Positions 35,974 to 44,914 of a stretch of DNA of 64,000 nt are shown piece by piece. Position numbers and translations under genes: made by a program. How positions within the stretch are numbered: the stretch's first letter is position 1; the number at the start of each line of letters is the position of its first letter. The notes below the pieces were generated by a model. That model was not told the origin of the DNA. It worked only from the letters and a program-made list of their open reading frames with translations, and searched no databases. This DNA is from Desulfosporosinus sp. FKB (GTDB lineage Bacteria; Bacillota; Desulfitobacteriia; Desulfitobacteriales; Desulfitobacteriaceae), in contig NZ_NADJ01000038.1 in assembly GCF_002196705.1 (NCBI RefSeq), positions 239,419 to 303,418 of the forward strand. Reading direction: 5' to 3'.

Positions 35974-36057
35974 TTGTGTAAATTAACACTAGTTCATATT
36001 CTTAATTTAACACCTTGTATTCTATACGTACAATATATAATTGCGATTGTACAATAT
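35974..36057 (-). promoter_or_regulatory. Candidate control region of the ferredoxin-dsrABD operon
   Basis: GTACAATAT occurs twice (36028-36036 and 36049-36057), exactly 21 bp or two helical turns apart. On the minus strand, TTGTAC of the nearer repeat and TTAAAT form a weak -35/-10 pair with 17 bp between. A dyad TTGTGTAAATTAACACTA (35974-35991) loosely resembles a Rex redox site, but four positions differ. The tandem TTCTTTAAAG at 36132-36151 is also repeated. The rest of the 425-nt gap shows no gene. Confidence 0.4.
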
Positions 36058-36228
36058 GCAAAACTAATTATTATATTTATCGTTAGATATGCAGCGTTAA
36101 TTACATTTTCGTTTAGTGTAAACTTCTATAGTTCTTTAAAGTTCTTTAAAGCCCACCATAAAATTTCTTCCCAAATTTGTTGCACCATGGCCTTGAAAAC
36201 AAGAAAGTTCATAGCATAACATGAAATA

Positions 36229-36306
36229 AGCAAACAGTCTTGGAACACCTGTTCCTAAATGTTTGCTGAAAAGATGGACCATTCCAGATCAATGAAATGG
36301 TCCATC
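36229..36306 (-). terminator. Paired hairpins after dsrK
   Basis: GATGGACCATT/AATGGTCCATC (36273-36306) followed on the minus strand by TTTTC is a likely terminator for dsrMK. Next to it, AGCAAACA/TGTTTGCT (36229-36267) encloses an inner GGAACA/TGTTCC stem. Together they separate dsrMK transcription from the dsrAB promoter. Confidence 0.7.
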
Positions 36307-36326
36307 AGTAAATTATATGGCTAAAA

Positions 36327-37940
36327 CTATTCCAGGAATTCGAAGTAAGGTCGTTTCATGCTTACAAGAGCATTAACCATAAGTTCAACGAGACCGCCAT
36401 ACTGCAGATTAAACTTCTCTGTAGCATCATAGTGCTCTAGAATTGCCCGCATAGCTCCCTTACAGTTAGAACAGGGGGCGCAGATATACTTAACCTGAGA
36501 GGCATCTTCCATTTTACCTTGAAAAGCGCCAAGAATTTGGTTGAACTTCATACGGGAAGCCACATTATCTCGAAATTGCGGGAAGTTTAGAGCATTCATA
36601 ATGGCAAAGCCACTCCCCCCGCCACAGCAATAATTATCAACGCCATGGGGTGTCATTTCTCTGAACTGAGGGCAGATTTCCCTTAAGACATTTCTCTGGG
36701 GCTCAACAATCCCCATCTGACGAACAACATTACAAGGATCATGCAAAGTCACCGGAAAATTATTACGGCTGGGATCCATTTTCAGACGCTTACTCTGCAC
36801 CAAATCCCAGAGAAGCGGCAAACAGCTTTCAACATTAACTTTCGCATCTCCATAAGCCATACGGTCACCTGCAACAATAGATGCTTTATGTGCATGGCCG
36901 CATTCACCGACGATAATACGATTAACGCCCAGTTCCTTAGCAGCCTTCATCTGAGCTAAAGCAATTTTCTTAGCTTGAACGTCATCATACCACAATCCGT
37001 AGTTAACACTGTCATAACCCATCATTTCACTGCTTAGTGTCCAATTAAGGCCTGCTTCGTTCATCAAAATTGCAAAAGCAACAGGATTTTCCGGCCACGC
37101 AATGAATTCTCCGGCGTTATGCAAAACAAGAATATCTGCACCCTTTTTGTCAACAGGGAATTTCAATTTGATACCAAATTTCTCTTCTGTATCTTCTTCC
37201 AAAAATTCCAAGGTATCTAAGAAAGCTGGTTTTGTTAAACCTGTGGAGGAACCCGTTTTGAGTTGCAGCATAGATCCTTTATTGTGCAGAGGTGTTGGGG
37301 CAATTCCCATTTCCTGGCTAAAGATCTTACGAATTTCCTTTGAGAGAATAGAATTATCTAAGCCCAACGGACAAGTTTGAGCACATCGGCGGCAGAGATT
37401 GCAACGGTAAGCTAACTCGCCTAAACGTGCAATTGTTTCCCAATTGACATCAATGTCCGCACCTACAAAGCCGCCTAATAGTTTTCCGCTCTTCGTAAAA
37501 TACTTTTTCACAACTTTACGCAGAACTTCCGAGCGGAAAATTGGACGGTAAAGTTCATTGTCTCCGGCTGCTTTATAGATATGGCAAGCTTCGGAACACG
37601 TGTTGCATTTCGCGCAATATTCAAAAGACAGTAACAGAGGTTCCAATATACCATTATTGGCATCTGAGAAAATTTTCTCTAAACCACTAAGAAACTTACG
37701 CACAAATTCGTCTTCTTCCTCTTTCGTTTGAGGACGGGTCAGAGTATCGAGTCCGATAAAGCCGTCTAAAGATGCACAGTATTTTTCTCTCCATGCAGGC
37801 TTGGGCTCGGAAATAGGTGGCTGCATACCCGGTTTATCATAGGGAGGCAATAATGGCATAAGATTATAGGTTTCGAGTTTAATCAATTGTTCATCCGGAC
37901 GTCCCAAATCTTTCGGGCGCAAATCTTTTTGATCTAACAT
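36327..37940 (-). CDS. dsrK: DsrK, cytoplasmic iron-sulfur subunit of the DsrMK complex
   Basis: 537 residues, HdrD-like. Two [4Fe-4S] motifs are CAKCNTCSEACH and CNLCRRCAQTCP. Two CCG-type motifs follow: LHDPCNVVRQMG...YCCGGGSGF and CAPCSNCKG, which hold the noncubane catalytic cluster. It takes electrons from DsrM and is thought to reduce the DsrC trisulfide. It lies 47 nt after dsrM. No dsrJ, dsrO or dsrP follows, as is usual in Gram-positive sulfate reducers. Confidence 0.95.
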   Translation of the reverse strand: MLDQKDLRPKDLGRPDEQLIKLETYNLMPLLPPYDKPGMQPPISEPKPAWREKYCASLDGFIGLDTLTRPQTKEEEDEFVRKFLSGLEKIFSDANNGILEPLLLSFEYCAKCNTCSEACHIYKAAGDNELYRPIFRSEVLRKVVKKYFTKSGKLLGGFVGADIDVNWETIARLGELAYRCNLCRRCAQTCPLGLDNSILSKEIRKIFSQEMGIAPTPLHNKGSMLQLKTGSSTGLTKPAFLDTLEFLEEDTEEKFGIKLKFPVDKKGADILVLHNAGEFIAWPENPVAFAILMNEAGLNWTLSSEMMGYDSVNYGLWYDDVQAKKIALAQMKAAKELGVNRIIVGECGHAHKASIVAGDRMAYGDAKVNVESCLPLLWDLVQSKRLKMDPSRNNFPVTLHDPCNVVRQMGIVEPQRNVLREICPQFREMTPHGVDNYCCGGGSGFAIMNALNFPQFRDNVASRMKFNQILGAFQGKMEDASQVKYICAPCSNCKGAMRAILEHYDATEKFNLQYGGLVELMVNALVSMKRPYFEFLE

Positions 37941-37987
37941 ATATTTAGTTCTCCTCTTCTCAAAAAGTTCACTTAAGAATTTTAATC

Positions 37988-38878
37988 CTATTTCTTCGTG
38001 GAGCTAGGTGCCTGAATATGAGGAGCTGACCAAGTGGTAGTTGGACGATAAGAAGTAGCCGTCTTCACTTTTTGCTCAATAGCGCTTCCTCTAAGATTAG
38101 GGCTGTTGTCCCACAGAACTGTATGGAAGGTAAAGTACTTTCCTACATAATGACTCATTTTGCTAAGGGGAATATAGATTAACATAATTCCGACCAGAAT
38201 AACATGGACTACCAAGAGGCCATTGGCAGCAAAAGGTGTAAAGGTAATAATGCCCGCCGTAACTTCTCGAGCCGAATTGAAGGAAAAGTCGCTGCTCCAG
38301 GTAATGATTCCGGTAACGACTGCTGCAAAGAGCAGCAAAAGGTTAAAGTATTCTTGAGGTGTCGTATATTTTTTAAGGGTAGAGTCAAACATACGACGAA
38401 GAACTAACAACCCGGAACCTAACGCTGCTAAAACAAGTCCAATAATCCCGGTAATATAGGTTAGATAAAATAATAAAAGTCCCCAAACGCTCGTTGTATT
38501 CGCTGCCACCACAATTCCATTAAGCATTGAAACGGCTCCGGCAACTAACAAGAATGTCCAAACAAAAATAAAATAAATTCCTAGATGAAGTGCATAAGAA
38601 AGCCACCAAAAAGGGCGCTGATTTTCGAATAACGTTTTAATGAAGACTATTTCCTTAAACATTTCGACAATTTCCCGAACATGTGAAACTTCTCGAGGTT
38701 TTTTCCACCAAGAAATCTCCTCATAGAATGAGCCTCCGTGCTCAAATCCTTTTTCTTTCGGTACGGGATATAGTTCCATTCGCCCGTGTAATGGTAATTT
38801 TGAAAACTGATAGGCCTTATAAGCGGACAAACCAAGAAAAAGGAGTATGGCCGCATAAGCAATTAAACTTAGAAACAA
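37988..38878 (-). CDS. dsrM: DsrM, membrane cytochrome b-type quinol oxidase subunit
   Basis: 296 residues with about six hydrophobic helices, similar to the gamma subunit of nitrate reductase. Histidines within or near helices (for example ALHLGIYFIFVW and VVHVILVGIML) can bind heme b. It oxidises menaquinol and passes electrons to DsrK. The start is TTG at 38878 behind AGGAGGTAGAGGG. It is the first gene of the dsrMK pair. Confidence 0.93.
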   Translation of the reverse strand: MFLSLIAYAAILLFLGLSAYKAYQFSKLPLHGRMELYPVPKEKGFEHGGSFYEEISWWKKPREVSHVREIVEMFKEIVFIKTLFENQRPFWWLSYALHLGIYFIFVWTFLLVAGAVSMLNGIVVAANTTSVWGLLLFYLTYITGIIGLVLAALGSGLLVLRRMFDSTLKKYTTPQEYFNLLLLFAAVVTGIITWSSDFSFNSAREVTAGIITFTPFAANGLLVVHVILVGIMLIYIPLSKMSHYVGKYFTFHTVLWDNSPNLRGSAIEQKVKTATSYRPTTTWSAPHIQAPSSTKK

Positions 38879-39180
38879 AACCCTCTACCTCCTTTGTTAT
38901 TATTATCACGTTTAGTGTATTTGAGTTATTTAAGCTTGTAAAATTATCATTTTTTATCCTACCATATCATTATCTAATTGTATCTTTATGGTGCACACAT
39001 CTAATTTTTTATTCAAAAAAGGCTTAATGATCTGATATTTCTTAATTATAATTACTGTTTGACAAAATATTTACATTTTTTTTAGACTCTAACCAAAAAC
39101 ATAATATTTAGCTTTTATTAATTATTGTTTTCGTATAACATAAATACATCATTAATAAAAAACTGCAAGGAGGTTATTGT
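38879..39180. other. Divergent AT-rich control region between dsrM and an unknown gene
   Basis: No gene is present. Features include a TTGACA at 39059-39064 without a good partner, an inverted repeat TTTTATTAAT/ATTAATAAAA (39113-39122 and 39151-39160, 28-nt gap) just ahead of the plus-strand gene, and an AAGGAGG ribosome site at 39170-39176. On the minus strand TTAGAT and TACAAT 16 bp apart may serve dsrM. Both genes could be controlled together from here. Confidence 0.4.
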
Positions 39181-39933
39181 ATGAAAGCATTAATAACGTT
39201 AACTGCCAGCGAATCTAAACGTCTTATTGCCAGAGGGGTTAAAGGAATGTCTTGCGTTCAGAATGCTTTGAACAACCATGCTGTTATCATCGCAGGAGGT
39301 ACAACAAATGCTTTTGTAGCTGAAGAATTGCTAGGGGTAACCATTGAAGATAAGACAGGCTACACAATGGGCATTGTTACCAAAGGAGAGTTAGGAATCA
39401 GCCGCTCTACAAAGAAAACTGCTCCTTATGTCATTGTTGAGGGGAAAGTTATTGAGACCCCTTGGAAAGAATATCTTCCTAAGTTAAAATCCGGTGATAT
39501 CTTTATCAAAGGTGGCAATGCTGTCGATCACACCGGCTTAACGGCTGTGATGGTTTCAGATGCTTCGGGCGGAACCATTGGGGCAGCACAGGGATTACTC
39601 TATGCCCGCGGAGTAAAGCTGATCGTTCCTATCGGCCTTGAAAAAATGGTGCCCGATGTTCGTCAGGCTGTAGAGTTCATGACCAAATCCAGCGTAGATG
39701 AGTCGATTGGACATAAAGTTGGTCTTATCCCAATGTTGGGGGCAACTCCTGTCACTGAGTTAACCGCACTGGAAACATTATATGACGTGGAAGCTCGCTG
39801 CATTGCTGCCGGAGGTGTCGGTGGTTCGGAAGGGGCCGTCATCATAGCCCTTGAAGGCCTCGACGAGGAGGTTCAACGAGCTTTGCGAGATCTTCAAACC
39901 GTAAAAGGAGAGCCTCCCGTTTCTGTGCGTTAG
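39181..39933 (+). CDS. Conserved-looking protein of unknown function, divergent from dsrMK
   Basis: 250 residues; I do not recognise the family. It is Gly/Ala/Val-rich with alternating strands and turns: AVIIAGGTTNAFVAEEL, IFIKGGNAVDH, SDASGGTIGAAQGLLYARG, LIPMLGATPVTELTALETLY and AAGGVGGSEGAVI. This looks like a soluble alpha/beta fold with several Gly-rich ligand loops, no signal peptide and a single Cys. A strong AAGGAGG site precedes the ATG, and a bidirectional terminator follows. Being divergent from dsrMK may mean shared control with sulfite reduction. Confidence 0.7.
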   Translation: MKALITLTASESKRLIARGVKGMSCVQNALNNHAVIIAGGTTNAFVAEELLGVTIEDKTGYTMGIVTKGELGISRSTKKTAPYVIVEGKVIETPWKEYLPKLKSGDIFIKGGNAVDHTGLTAVMVSDASGGTIGAAQGLLYARGVKLIVPIGLEKMVPDVRQAVEFMTKSSVDESIGHKVGLIPMLGATPVTELTALETLYDVEARCIAAGGVGGSEGAVIIALEGLDEEVQRALRDLQTVKGEPPVSVR

Positions 39934-39974
39934 ATGTCCGGAAAACCGCACATGATAAACTTAAGATATAATTG

Positions 39975-40017
39975 AAAGAGGATTATTCTCCCGGCGACAG
40001 GGGAATAATCCTCTTTT
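39975..40017. terminator. Bidirectional terminator
   Basis: AAAGAGGATTATTCCCC-type arms (AAAGAGGATTATTCTCCC with GGGGAATAATCCTCTTTT) form a long stem with a short loop and A/T runs at each side. It serves the unknown gene and the convergent methyltransferase gene. Confidence 0.85.
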
Positions 40018-40028
40018 GCATTTTTTGT

Positions 40029-41177
40029 TCACGATCGACTACTTTCTCTCGGCGGACGTGGTCCAAAAAATTGATAATAATGACACTCTAGTCGTCCATT
40101 ATAAAGTTTTCTGCTTTTATCCCAGCGCCTCCCCATCAAGCGTTCGGGATATTGTTGATTCGTAATAACATGGAGAGACCAGTTTTCTAAACGGTTAAAG
40201 GTCTCACCAAGTTCAAGATAAAGCTGTTCAATTTCGTCCTTTTGACCTAGTCGCTCTCCATAGGGTGGATTCGTAATAATATGACCATAATTAAATCTTG
40301 ATCTAACTTCTGCCACCGGCAAACGCTGAAAATGAATCAGATCACTGAGACCGGCCTCCTGAGCATGTGTCCTTGCTAAAGACAGAGCCTTAGAGTCAAT
40401 ATCTGAGCCATAAATATGTAGGTCTTTACTGTGTTCTTGAAGATCAAGGGCCTCTTGAAAGGCTTCCTGCCAAAACCCTTTGGAAATACATTGCCACTTT
40501 TCGGCATCAAAGCTTCGCTTAAGGCCAGGCGCCTGATTAAGGGCAATCATAGCTGCTTCAATTAGGATCGTTCCCGTCCCGCAGAAAGGGTCTAATAAAG
40601 CTCGTTCTTTATGCCAATGACTCAATTGAACCATTGCTGCAGCTAGAGTCTCTTTTAGAGGTGCTTGACCCGCAAGTTTACGGTAACCGCGTTTATGCAG
40701 ACCAAGTCCGGAAGTATCGATTGTTAAAGTAGCCTCGTTATTCAGAAGGGCAACCTCAATTTGATAGCGGGGCCCAGTTTCTTCAAACCAACTACGGCCA
40801 TATTTCTCCTTTAACCGTTCCACAATTGCCTTTTTAACAATAGCTTGACAGTCGGAAACACTGTATAACTTTGATTTGATTGATTTTCCTTGGACAGGAA
40901 AGTTCGCATCCTCGGGAAGCCATTCTTCCCAAGGCAATTTTTTCGTCTCTTGAAAGAGCTCTTCAAAGGTCATAGCCTTGAAAGAACCGATTTTTAACAG
41001 GACGCGATCAGAACTTCTCAGCCAAATGTTTGAGCGGCAAATTCCCAGCTCATCGGCGACAAAAGTAACCCTTCCATTTTCAACAACTTGATCGAAATAC
41101 CCTAGTTCCTTCAACTCTCGGGCGACAATAGATTCTAAACCAAAGGCAGCCGTTGCTATTAACTGTAATTTAGCCAT
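40029..41177 (-). CDS. THUMP-domain class I RNA methyltransferase (RlmL/YpsC-like)
   Basis: 382 residues. An N-terminal ferredoxin-like/THUMP region (1-160) is followed by the SAM-binding domain with LLDPFCGTGTILIEAA, YGSDIDSKALSLAR and the catalytic ITNPPYGERLG. This NPPY type makes N2-methylguanosine in rRNA. It is short compared with E. coli RlmL, lacking the second methyltransferase domain, as in Bacillus YpsC. A single-gene unit. Confidence 0.88.
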   Translation of the reverse strand: MAKLQLIATAAFGLESIVARELKELGYFDQVVENGRVTFVADELGICRSNIWLRSSDRVLLKIGSFKAMTFEELFQETKKLPWEEWLPEDANFPVQGKSIKSKLYSVSDCQAIVKKAIVERLKEKYGRSWFEETGPRYQIEVALLNNEATLTIDTSGLGLHKRGYRKLAGQAPLKETLAAAMVQLSHWHKERALLDPFCGTGTILIEAAMIALNQAPGLKRSFDAEKWQCISKGFWQEAFQEALDLQEHSKDLHIYGSDIDSKALSLARTHAQEAGLSDLIHFQRLPVAEVRSRFNYGHIITNPPYGERLGQKDEIEQLYLELGETFNRLENWSLHVITNQQYPERLMGRRWDKSRKLYNGRLECHYYQFFGPRPPRESSRS

Positions 41178-41411
41178 TTTGGATTCAACCCCTCAAATAT
41201 TTACGACTAACCTCTTCAGCTTCGGAAAAGGTCCTTGTCTACTATACGTTTTAGAGATAATAATAGCAAGTATAAACCCGTCGCAATTTTCTGTATCAAA
41301 CCAAATAATCAAGAACATGCGTTCTTAACGGAGAAATGTTAACCAAATTTTGTATTATTGTATTATTGAATTATTAGGCCTCAGAAAAGCTTATCATGTT
41401 TTTAAAAACTA

Positions 41412-42635
41412 TCATTTTGCAGTATAAATCTCGACGATTTTTAAAATAACATCTACCGCTTTTTCCAAAGCAAACGTGGGAATAAATTCAAATTTTCCGT
41501 GAAAATTATGTCCGCCGGTAAAAATATTTGGCGTAGGCAACCCCATAAATGATAGTCTCGCCCCATCAGTTCCGCCTCTAATCGGACGGATATCCGGCAC
41601 CACGCCAACTTCATTCATGGCCTTTTCCGCATTCTCAAGAATATGCTTTACAGGTTCGATCTTTTCTTTCATATTGAAGTATTGATCCTTAATCTCAATG
41701 GAAAACCTTCCGGCTCCATGTTTTTCATTAAGATCACTGATAATCTGCTGTAAATCATCCTTTCTTCGCTTAAAAGAGCTTATATCGAAATCACGTACGA
41801 TATAATTAAGGATTGTCTCTTCTACGTTTCCTTGAATATCAGTCAAGTGATAAAATCCTTCATATCCTTCGGTATTGGCAGGAGTTTCATCCGTTGGCAG
41901 CTTCATAATAAATTCTTGAGCCAGCAAAATAGCATTAATCATTTTACCCTTAGCCGATCCTGGGTGAACATTTCTGCCCTGGACTTTAACCTTTGCCCCG
42001 GCCGCATTAAAATTTTCATATTCTAATTCCCCGATTGCACCACCATCAACGGTATAAGCAAACTCTGCACCAAATCTCTGAACATCGAAATAGTCCGCTC
42101 CCCTGCCTACTTCCTCGTTAGGGGTAAAAGCAATGCAAATCATCCCATGTAAAATTTCCTTATGATTCTGCAGATAATCAATGGCCGTCATCACCTCCGC
42201 GATTCCTGCCTTGTCATCTGCTCCAAGTAAGGTTGTTCCATCGGTGGTAATTAGATTTTTTCCGCGGTAATTTAATAATTCCGGAAAGTCCTTCGGTGAT
42301 AGAACAATATTTTTATCTCCGCTGAGGACAATATCACCGCCATCATAATTTTCAATAAGCTGAGGTTTTACATCCTTGCCAGGCATATCGGGGCTTGTAT
42401 CCAGATGGGCGATAAAGCCAATTGGCGGAATATGTTTGGTGGTATTGGCCGGCAAATGAGCAAGGACATATCCCTTTTCATCGACGGAAGCATCGTCTAA
42501 CCCCATAGCTTTAAGTTCTTCAACGAGAGTATCAGCCAATTCAAATTGCCCGGGAGTTGCGAGGGCAGTGGTTTCTTCACTGGATTGTGTATCAAATTTT
42601 ACATAATGTAAGAATCGTTCAATTACAGTTGTCAT
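41412..42635 (-). CDS. pepT: Peptidase T (tripeptide aminopeptidase)
   Basis: 407 residues, M20 family. Zinc ligands and catalytic residues lie in GFIAHLDTSPD, LLGADDKAG, FTPNEEVGRG, YTVDGGAIGELEYENFNA and GGHNFHGKFEF. It removes the N-terminal residue from tripeptides in the cytoplasm. I chose the ATG at 42635 behind GGAGG; the upstream in-frame extension to 42677 has no site and adds a non-family stretch. Confidence 0.95.
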   Translation of the reverse strand: MTTVIERFLHYVKFDTQSSEETTALATPGQFELADTLVEELKAMGLDDASVDEKGYVLAHLPANTTKHIPPIGFIAHLDTSPDMPGKDVKPQLIENYDGGDIVLSGDKNIVLSPKDFPELLNYRGKNLITTDGTTLLGADDKAGIAEVMTAIDYLQNHKEILHGMICIAFTPNEEVGRGADYFDVQRFGAEFAYTVDGGAIGELEYENFNAAGAKVKVQGRNVHPGSAKGKMINAILLAQEFIMKLPTDETPANTEGYEGFYHLTDIQGNVEETILNYIVRDFDISSFKRRKDDLQQIISDLNEKHGAGRFSIEIKDQYFNMKEKIEPVKHILENAEKAMNEVGVVPDIRPIRGGTDGARLSFMGLPTPNIFTGGHNFHGKFEFIPTFALEKAVDVILKIVEIYTAK

Positions 42636-42742
42636 CTTTAAACCTCCATCTTCAGCAAAACTATTTTTACAACACATAGGTTTTTAATCTCGGTTAACGA
42701 TTAATTATACCATCAACTTACTCTAAACCGCATTTACTGAAT

Positions 42743-42770
42743 TCAAGCCTCAGCCTTAGGCTGAGGCTTG
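42743..42770 (-). terminator. Hairpin after the small basic protein gene
   Basis: CAAGCCTCAGCC and GGCTGAGGCTTG form a 12-bp stem with a short loop. On the minus strand it is followed only by AATTC, so it is a weak terminator at best. Confidence 0.5.
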
Positions 42771-42787
42771 AAAACTAGAGCTCGCTA

Positions 42788-42910
42788 TTAGGGGTTCTCT
42801 TTAAGATCCTTACCTTTTTTCTGATGCTGCTTGAATTCTGCTCGCCGAGAATCATATTTGGCGCTGGCCAGACCTTTTGGGCGTTTTTGGATTTCACCTG
42901 ACTTTTTCAT
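42788..42910 (-). CDS. Small basic protein, 40 residues
   Basis: ATG at 42910 lies behind GGAGGTAACT and opens a frame beginning MKKSGEIQKRPKGLASAKYD and ending KGKDLKENP. It is rich in Lys and Arg (about one third) and has no hydrophobic core, so it may bind nucleic acid or be an unstructured small protein such as a minor spore or ribosome-associated factor. A strong ribosome site and a downstream hairpin support a real gene. I do not recognise it. Confidence 0.6.
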   Translation of the reverse strand: MKKSGEIQKRPKGLASAKYDSRRAEFKQHQKKGKDLKENP

Positions 42911-43057
42911 AGTTACCTCCATACTTTTGCAAGTGAATTTCAATGTTAGTATGTTACACAGGAGAATATATCATGTAGTCAAATTCTTTAGTCACCTTTT
43001 GATTAAATAATAATATGATGCTGAAGAAACATATTTTTAACTGAAAGAGATGATTAC

Positions 43058-44374
43058 ATGAACTATAAACTTTCAGAATCAATTTATAGACATCTTGTTA
43101 TGGGGACAGACATGAAGATTCCCTTATACAACGGTGAATGGGTAGCGGGCATTAATTTTGATAATGCTGCGTCAACTCCCCCTTTAGTTTCTGTCATGGA
43201 GGAAATAAATCGCTTCGCACCAATGTATTCTTCAGTTCATCGCGGTACAGGGTACAAATCGCAATATTCTTCCCAGATCTACGAAGAAGCAAGATCAATC
43301 GTTCTTAATTTCGTCAATGCTGACCCCGATAACGATACGGCGATTTTTGTTAAAAATACGACGGAAGCCATTAATAAATTGTCTTATCGCCTTTGCGAAG
43401 ACAATAAGAAAAGTGTAGTTTTATCCACATGGATGGAGCATCATTCCAACGATTTGCCATGGAGAAACAAATTTCAGGTAGATTATGTAGAGGTAAACTC
43501 TCAGGGAAAACTAAACATAACGGACCTGGAAAACAAACTAATACGCTATAAAGGGAAAGTAAAATTAGTTACAGTTACCGGAGCATCAAACGTAACCGGC
43601 TATATTAACCCCATACATAAAATAGCCGAATTAGCTCATCGTTATCGAGCTAAAATCCTTGTGGATGGAGCTCAAATGGTACCCCATACCATTGTCAATA
43701 TGAGGCCGGAAAACCCGCTTCAGCGTATCGATTATCTGGCATTTTCGGCTCACAAAATGTACTCACCTTTTGGTATCGGAGTCCTGATCGGACCTCGTGA
43801 AACCTTTCAAAAAGGGGTCTCAGAAATGGTAGGGGGAGGAACCGCAGAGATCGTAACCCATAATTGGGTTTTTTGGAACGACCCTCCAATGAAGGATGAA
43901 GCCGGCTCTCCCAATGTTATCGGGGTTGTCGCTCTTGTCGCTGCCATAAAAACGTTGTGTGCTCTAGACCTGAAAAAAATTGATCACTATGAATATCAGC
44001 TTGCCGAATATGCTTATTCGGGACTAAGATCAATTCCGGGCATTACACTGTATACTCAATTCAGCCCGGGAGAACCCCATATAGGCGTCATTCCCTTCAA
44101 TATAAAAGGCATGCATCATGAACGGGTTGGTTCAATCCTCTCTCAGGAAGCCGGTATCGCCGTTCGGACGGGTTGCTTCTGTACTCAACCCTATATCCAG
44201 AAATTACTCTCAATTTCTCCGAAACAAATGGAGTATTACAAAAAGAGCCGCAATTCTTCTCGCCCAGGTGTCGTCCGTATAAGTTTTGGCCTCTATAATA
44301 ATTTTAACGAAATAAATATTCTCCTGCAAACCCTGGAGCAAATTGTCAGACACCCCACAATGAGCATCTCCTAA
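43058..44374 (+). CDS. Cysteine desulfurase-like aminotransferase class V protein
   Basis: 438 residues, PLP fold type I. NFDNAASTPP opens the domain, THE-type His and Asn are in EHHSNDLPWR, DGAQMVPH binds PLP, and the PLP lysine is in FSAHKMYSPFG. A catalytic cysteine is visible in RTGCFCTQPY. It is longer than SufS/IscS and carries an insert around 375-400. It would release sulfur from cysteine or a related substrate. The next gene, 63 nt on, is a DsrE-like protein, a common sulfur acceptor. No iron-sulfur scaffold gene is adjacent. Confidence 0.82.
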   Translation: MNYKLSESIYRHLVMGTDMKIPLYNGEWVAGINFDNAASTPPLVSVMEEINRFAPMYSSVHRGTGYKSQYSSQIYEEARSIVLNFVNADPDNDTAIFVKNTTEAINKLSYRLCEDNKKSVVLSTWMEHHSNDLPWRNKFQVDYVEVNSQGKLNITDLENKLIRYKGKVKLVTVTGASNVTGYINPIHKIAELAHRYRAKILVDGAQMVPHTIVNMRPENPLQRIDYLAFSAHKMYSPFGIGVLIGPRETFQKGVSEMVGGGTAEIVTHNWVFWNDPPMKDEAGSPNVIGVVALVAAIKTLCALDLKKIDHYEYQLAEYAYSGLRSIPGITLYTQFSPGEPHIGVIPFNIKGMHHERVGSILSQEAGIAVRTGCFCTQPYIQKLLSISPKQMEYYKKSRNSSRPGVVRISFGLYNNFNEINILLQTLEQIVRHPTMSIS

Positions 44375-44437
44375 GTTATACAATTCTAATTTTTACTTAT
44401 ACTAGCATTAGAAAACAAATTCTAAGGGGTGTAAGTA

Positions 44438-44914
44438 TTGGAGAAAAAGATGAATATTCTCATGTTCAGCGGTGACTATGATAAAGCCTTAGCAGCTCTC
44501 ATACTCGCCAATACTGCAAAAGAATTAGGGGTTAATGTGAGCATGTTTTTTGCTTTTTGGGGATTATTTTTGGTAAGAGATCCAGCTAAGTTATCAGCAG
44601 ACGATAAAACTGCCTTTGAAAAAATCTTCGGTTTAATGACACCCAAAGGGCCGGAAGAACTGCCACTTTCTCGCATGAATATGGCAGGCTTAGGAAAACA
44701 AATGCTCCTTGAGATGATGAATGATGACGAGACCCCCACACTCACCGATTTCCTTAATGGGGCCCGAAAAAAAGGTGTAACCTTTTTTGGCTGTAAGCTC
44801 TCTGTTGAGGTCATGGGCTTCAAAGAGGATGAATTACTGCCGGAGGTCCAAATTATTACTGCTAAGGAATACTTAAAAGATGCCTTAGAGTCAGATATGC
44901 AGCTCTTTATCTAA
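44438..44914 (+). CDS. DsrE/DsrF/DrsH-like sulfur-relay protein
   Basis: 158 residues. The Rossmann-like start MNILMFSGDYDKALAALILANTA, the hydrophobic VSMFFAFWGLFLV and the conserved cysteine in VTFFGCKLSVEVMG are typical of the DsrE-like/DrsH family. The single cysteine could carry persulfide sulfur from the desulfurase encoded just upstream. TTG at 44438 is seven bases after TAAGGGGTG; the ATG at 44450 is too far. Its end overlaps the convergent RNase H gene by 8 bp. Confidence 0.82.
   Translation: MEKKMNILMFSGDYDKALAALILANTAKELGVNVSMFFAFWGLFLVRDPAKLSADDKTAFEKIFGLMTPKGPEELPLSRMNMAGLGKQMLLEMMNDDETPTLTDFLNGARKKGVTFFGCKLSVEVMGFKEDELLPEVQIITAKEYLKDALESDMQLFI

Noticed and set aside
35974..35991. 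Rex redox-repressor site upstream of the dsr operon
   Set aside because: Four of fourteen defining positions differ from TTGTGAANNNNTTCACAA, too many to call.
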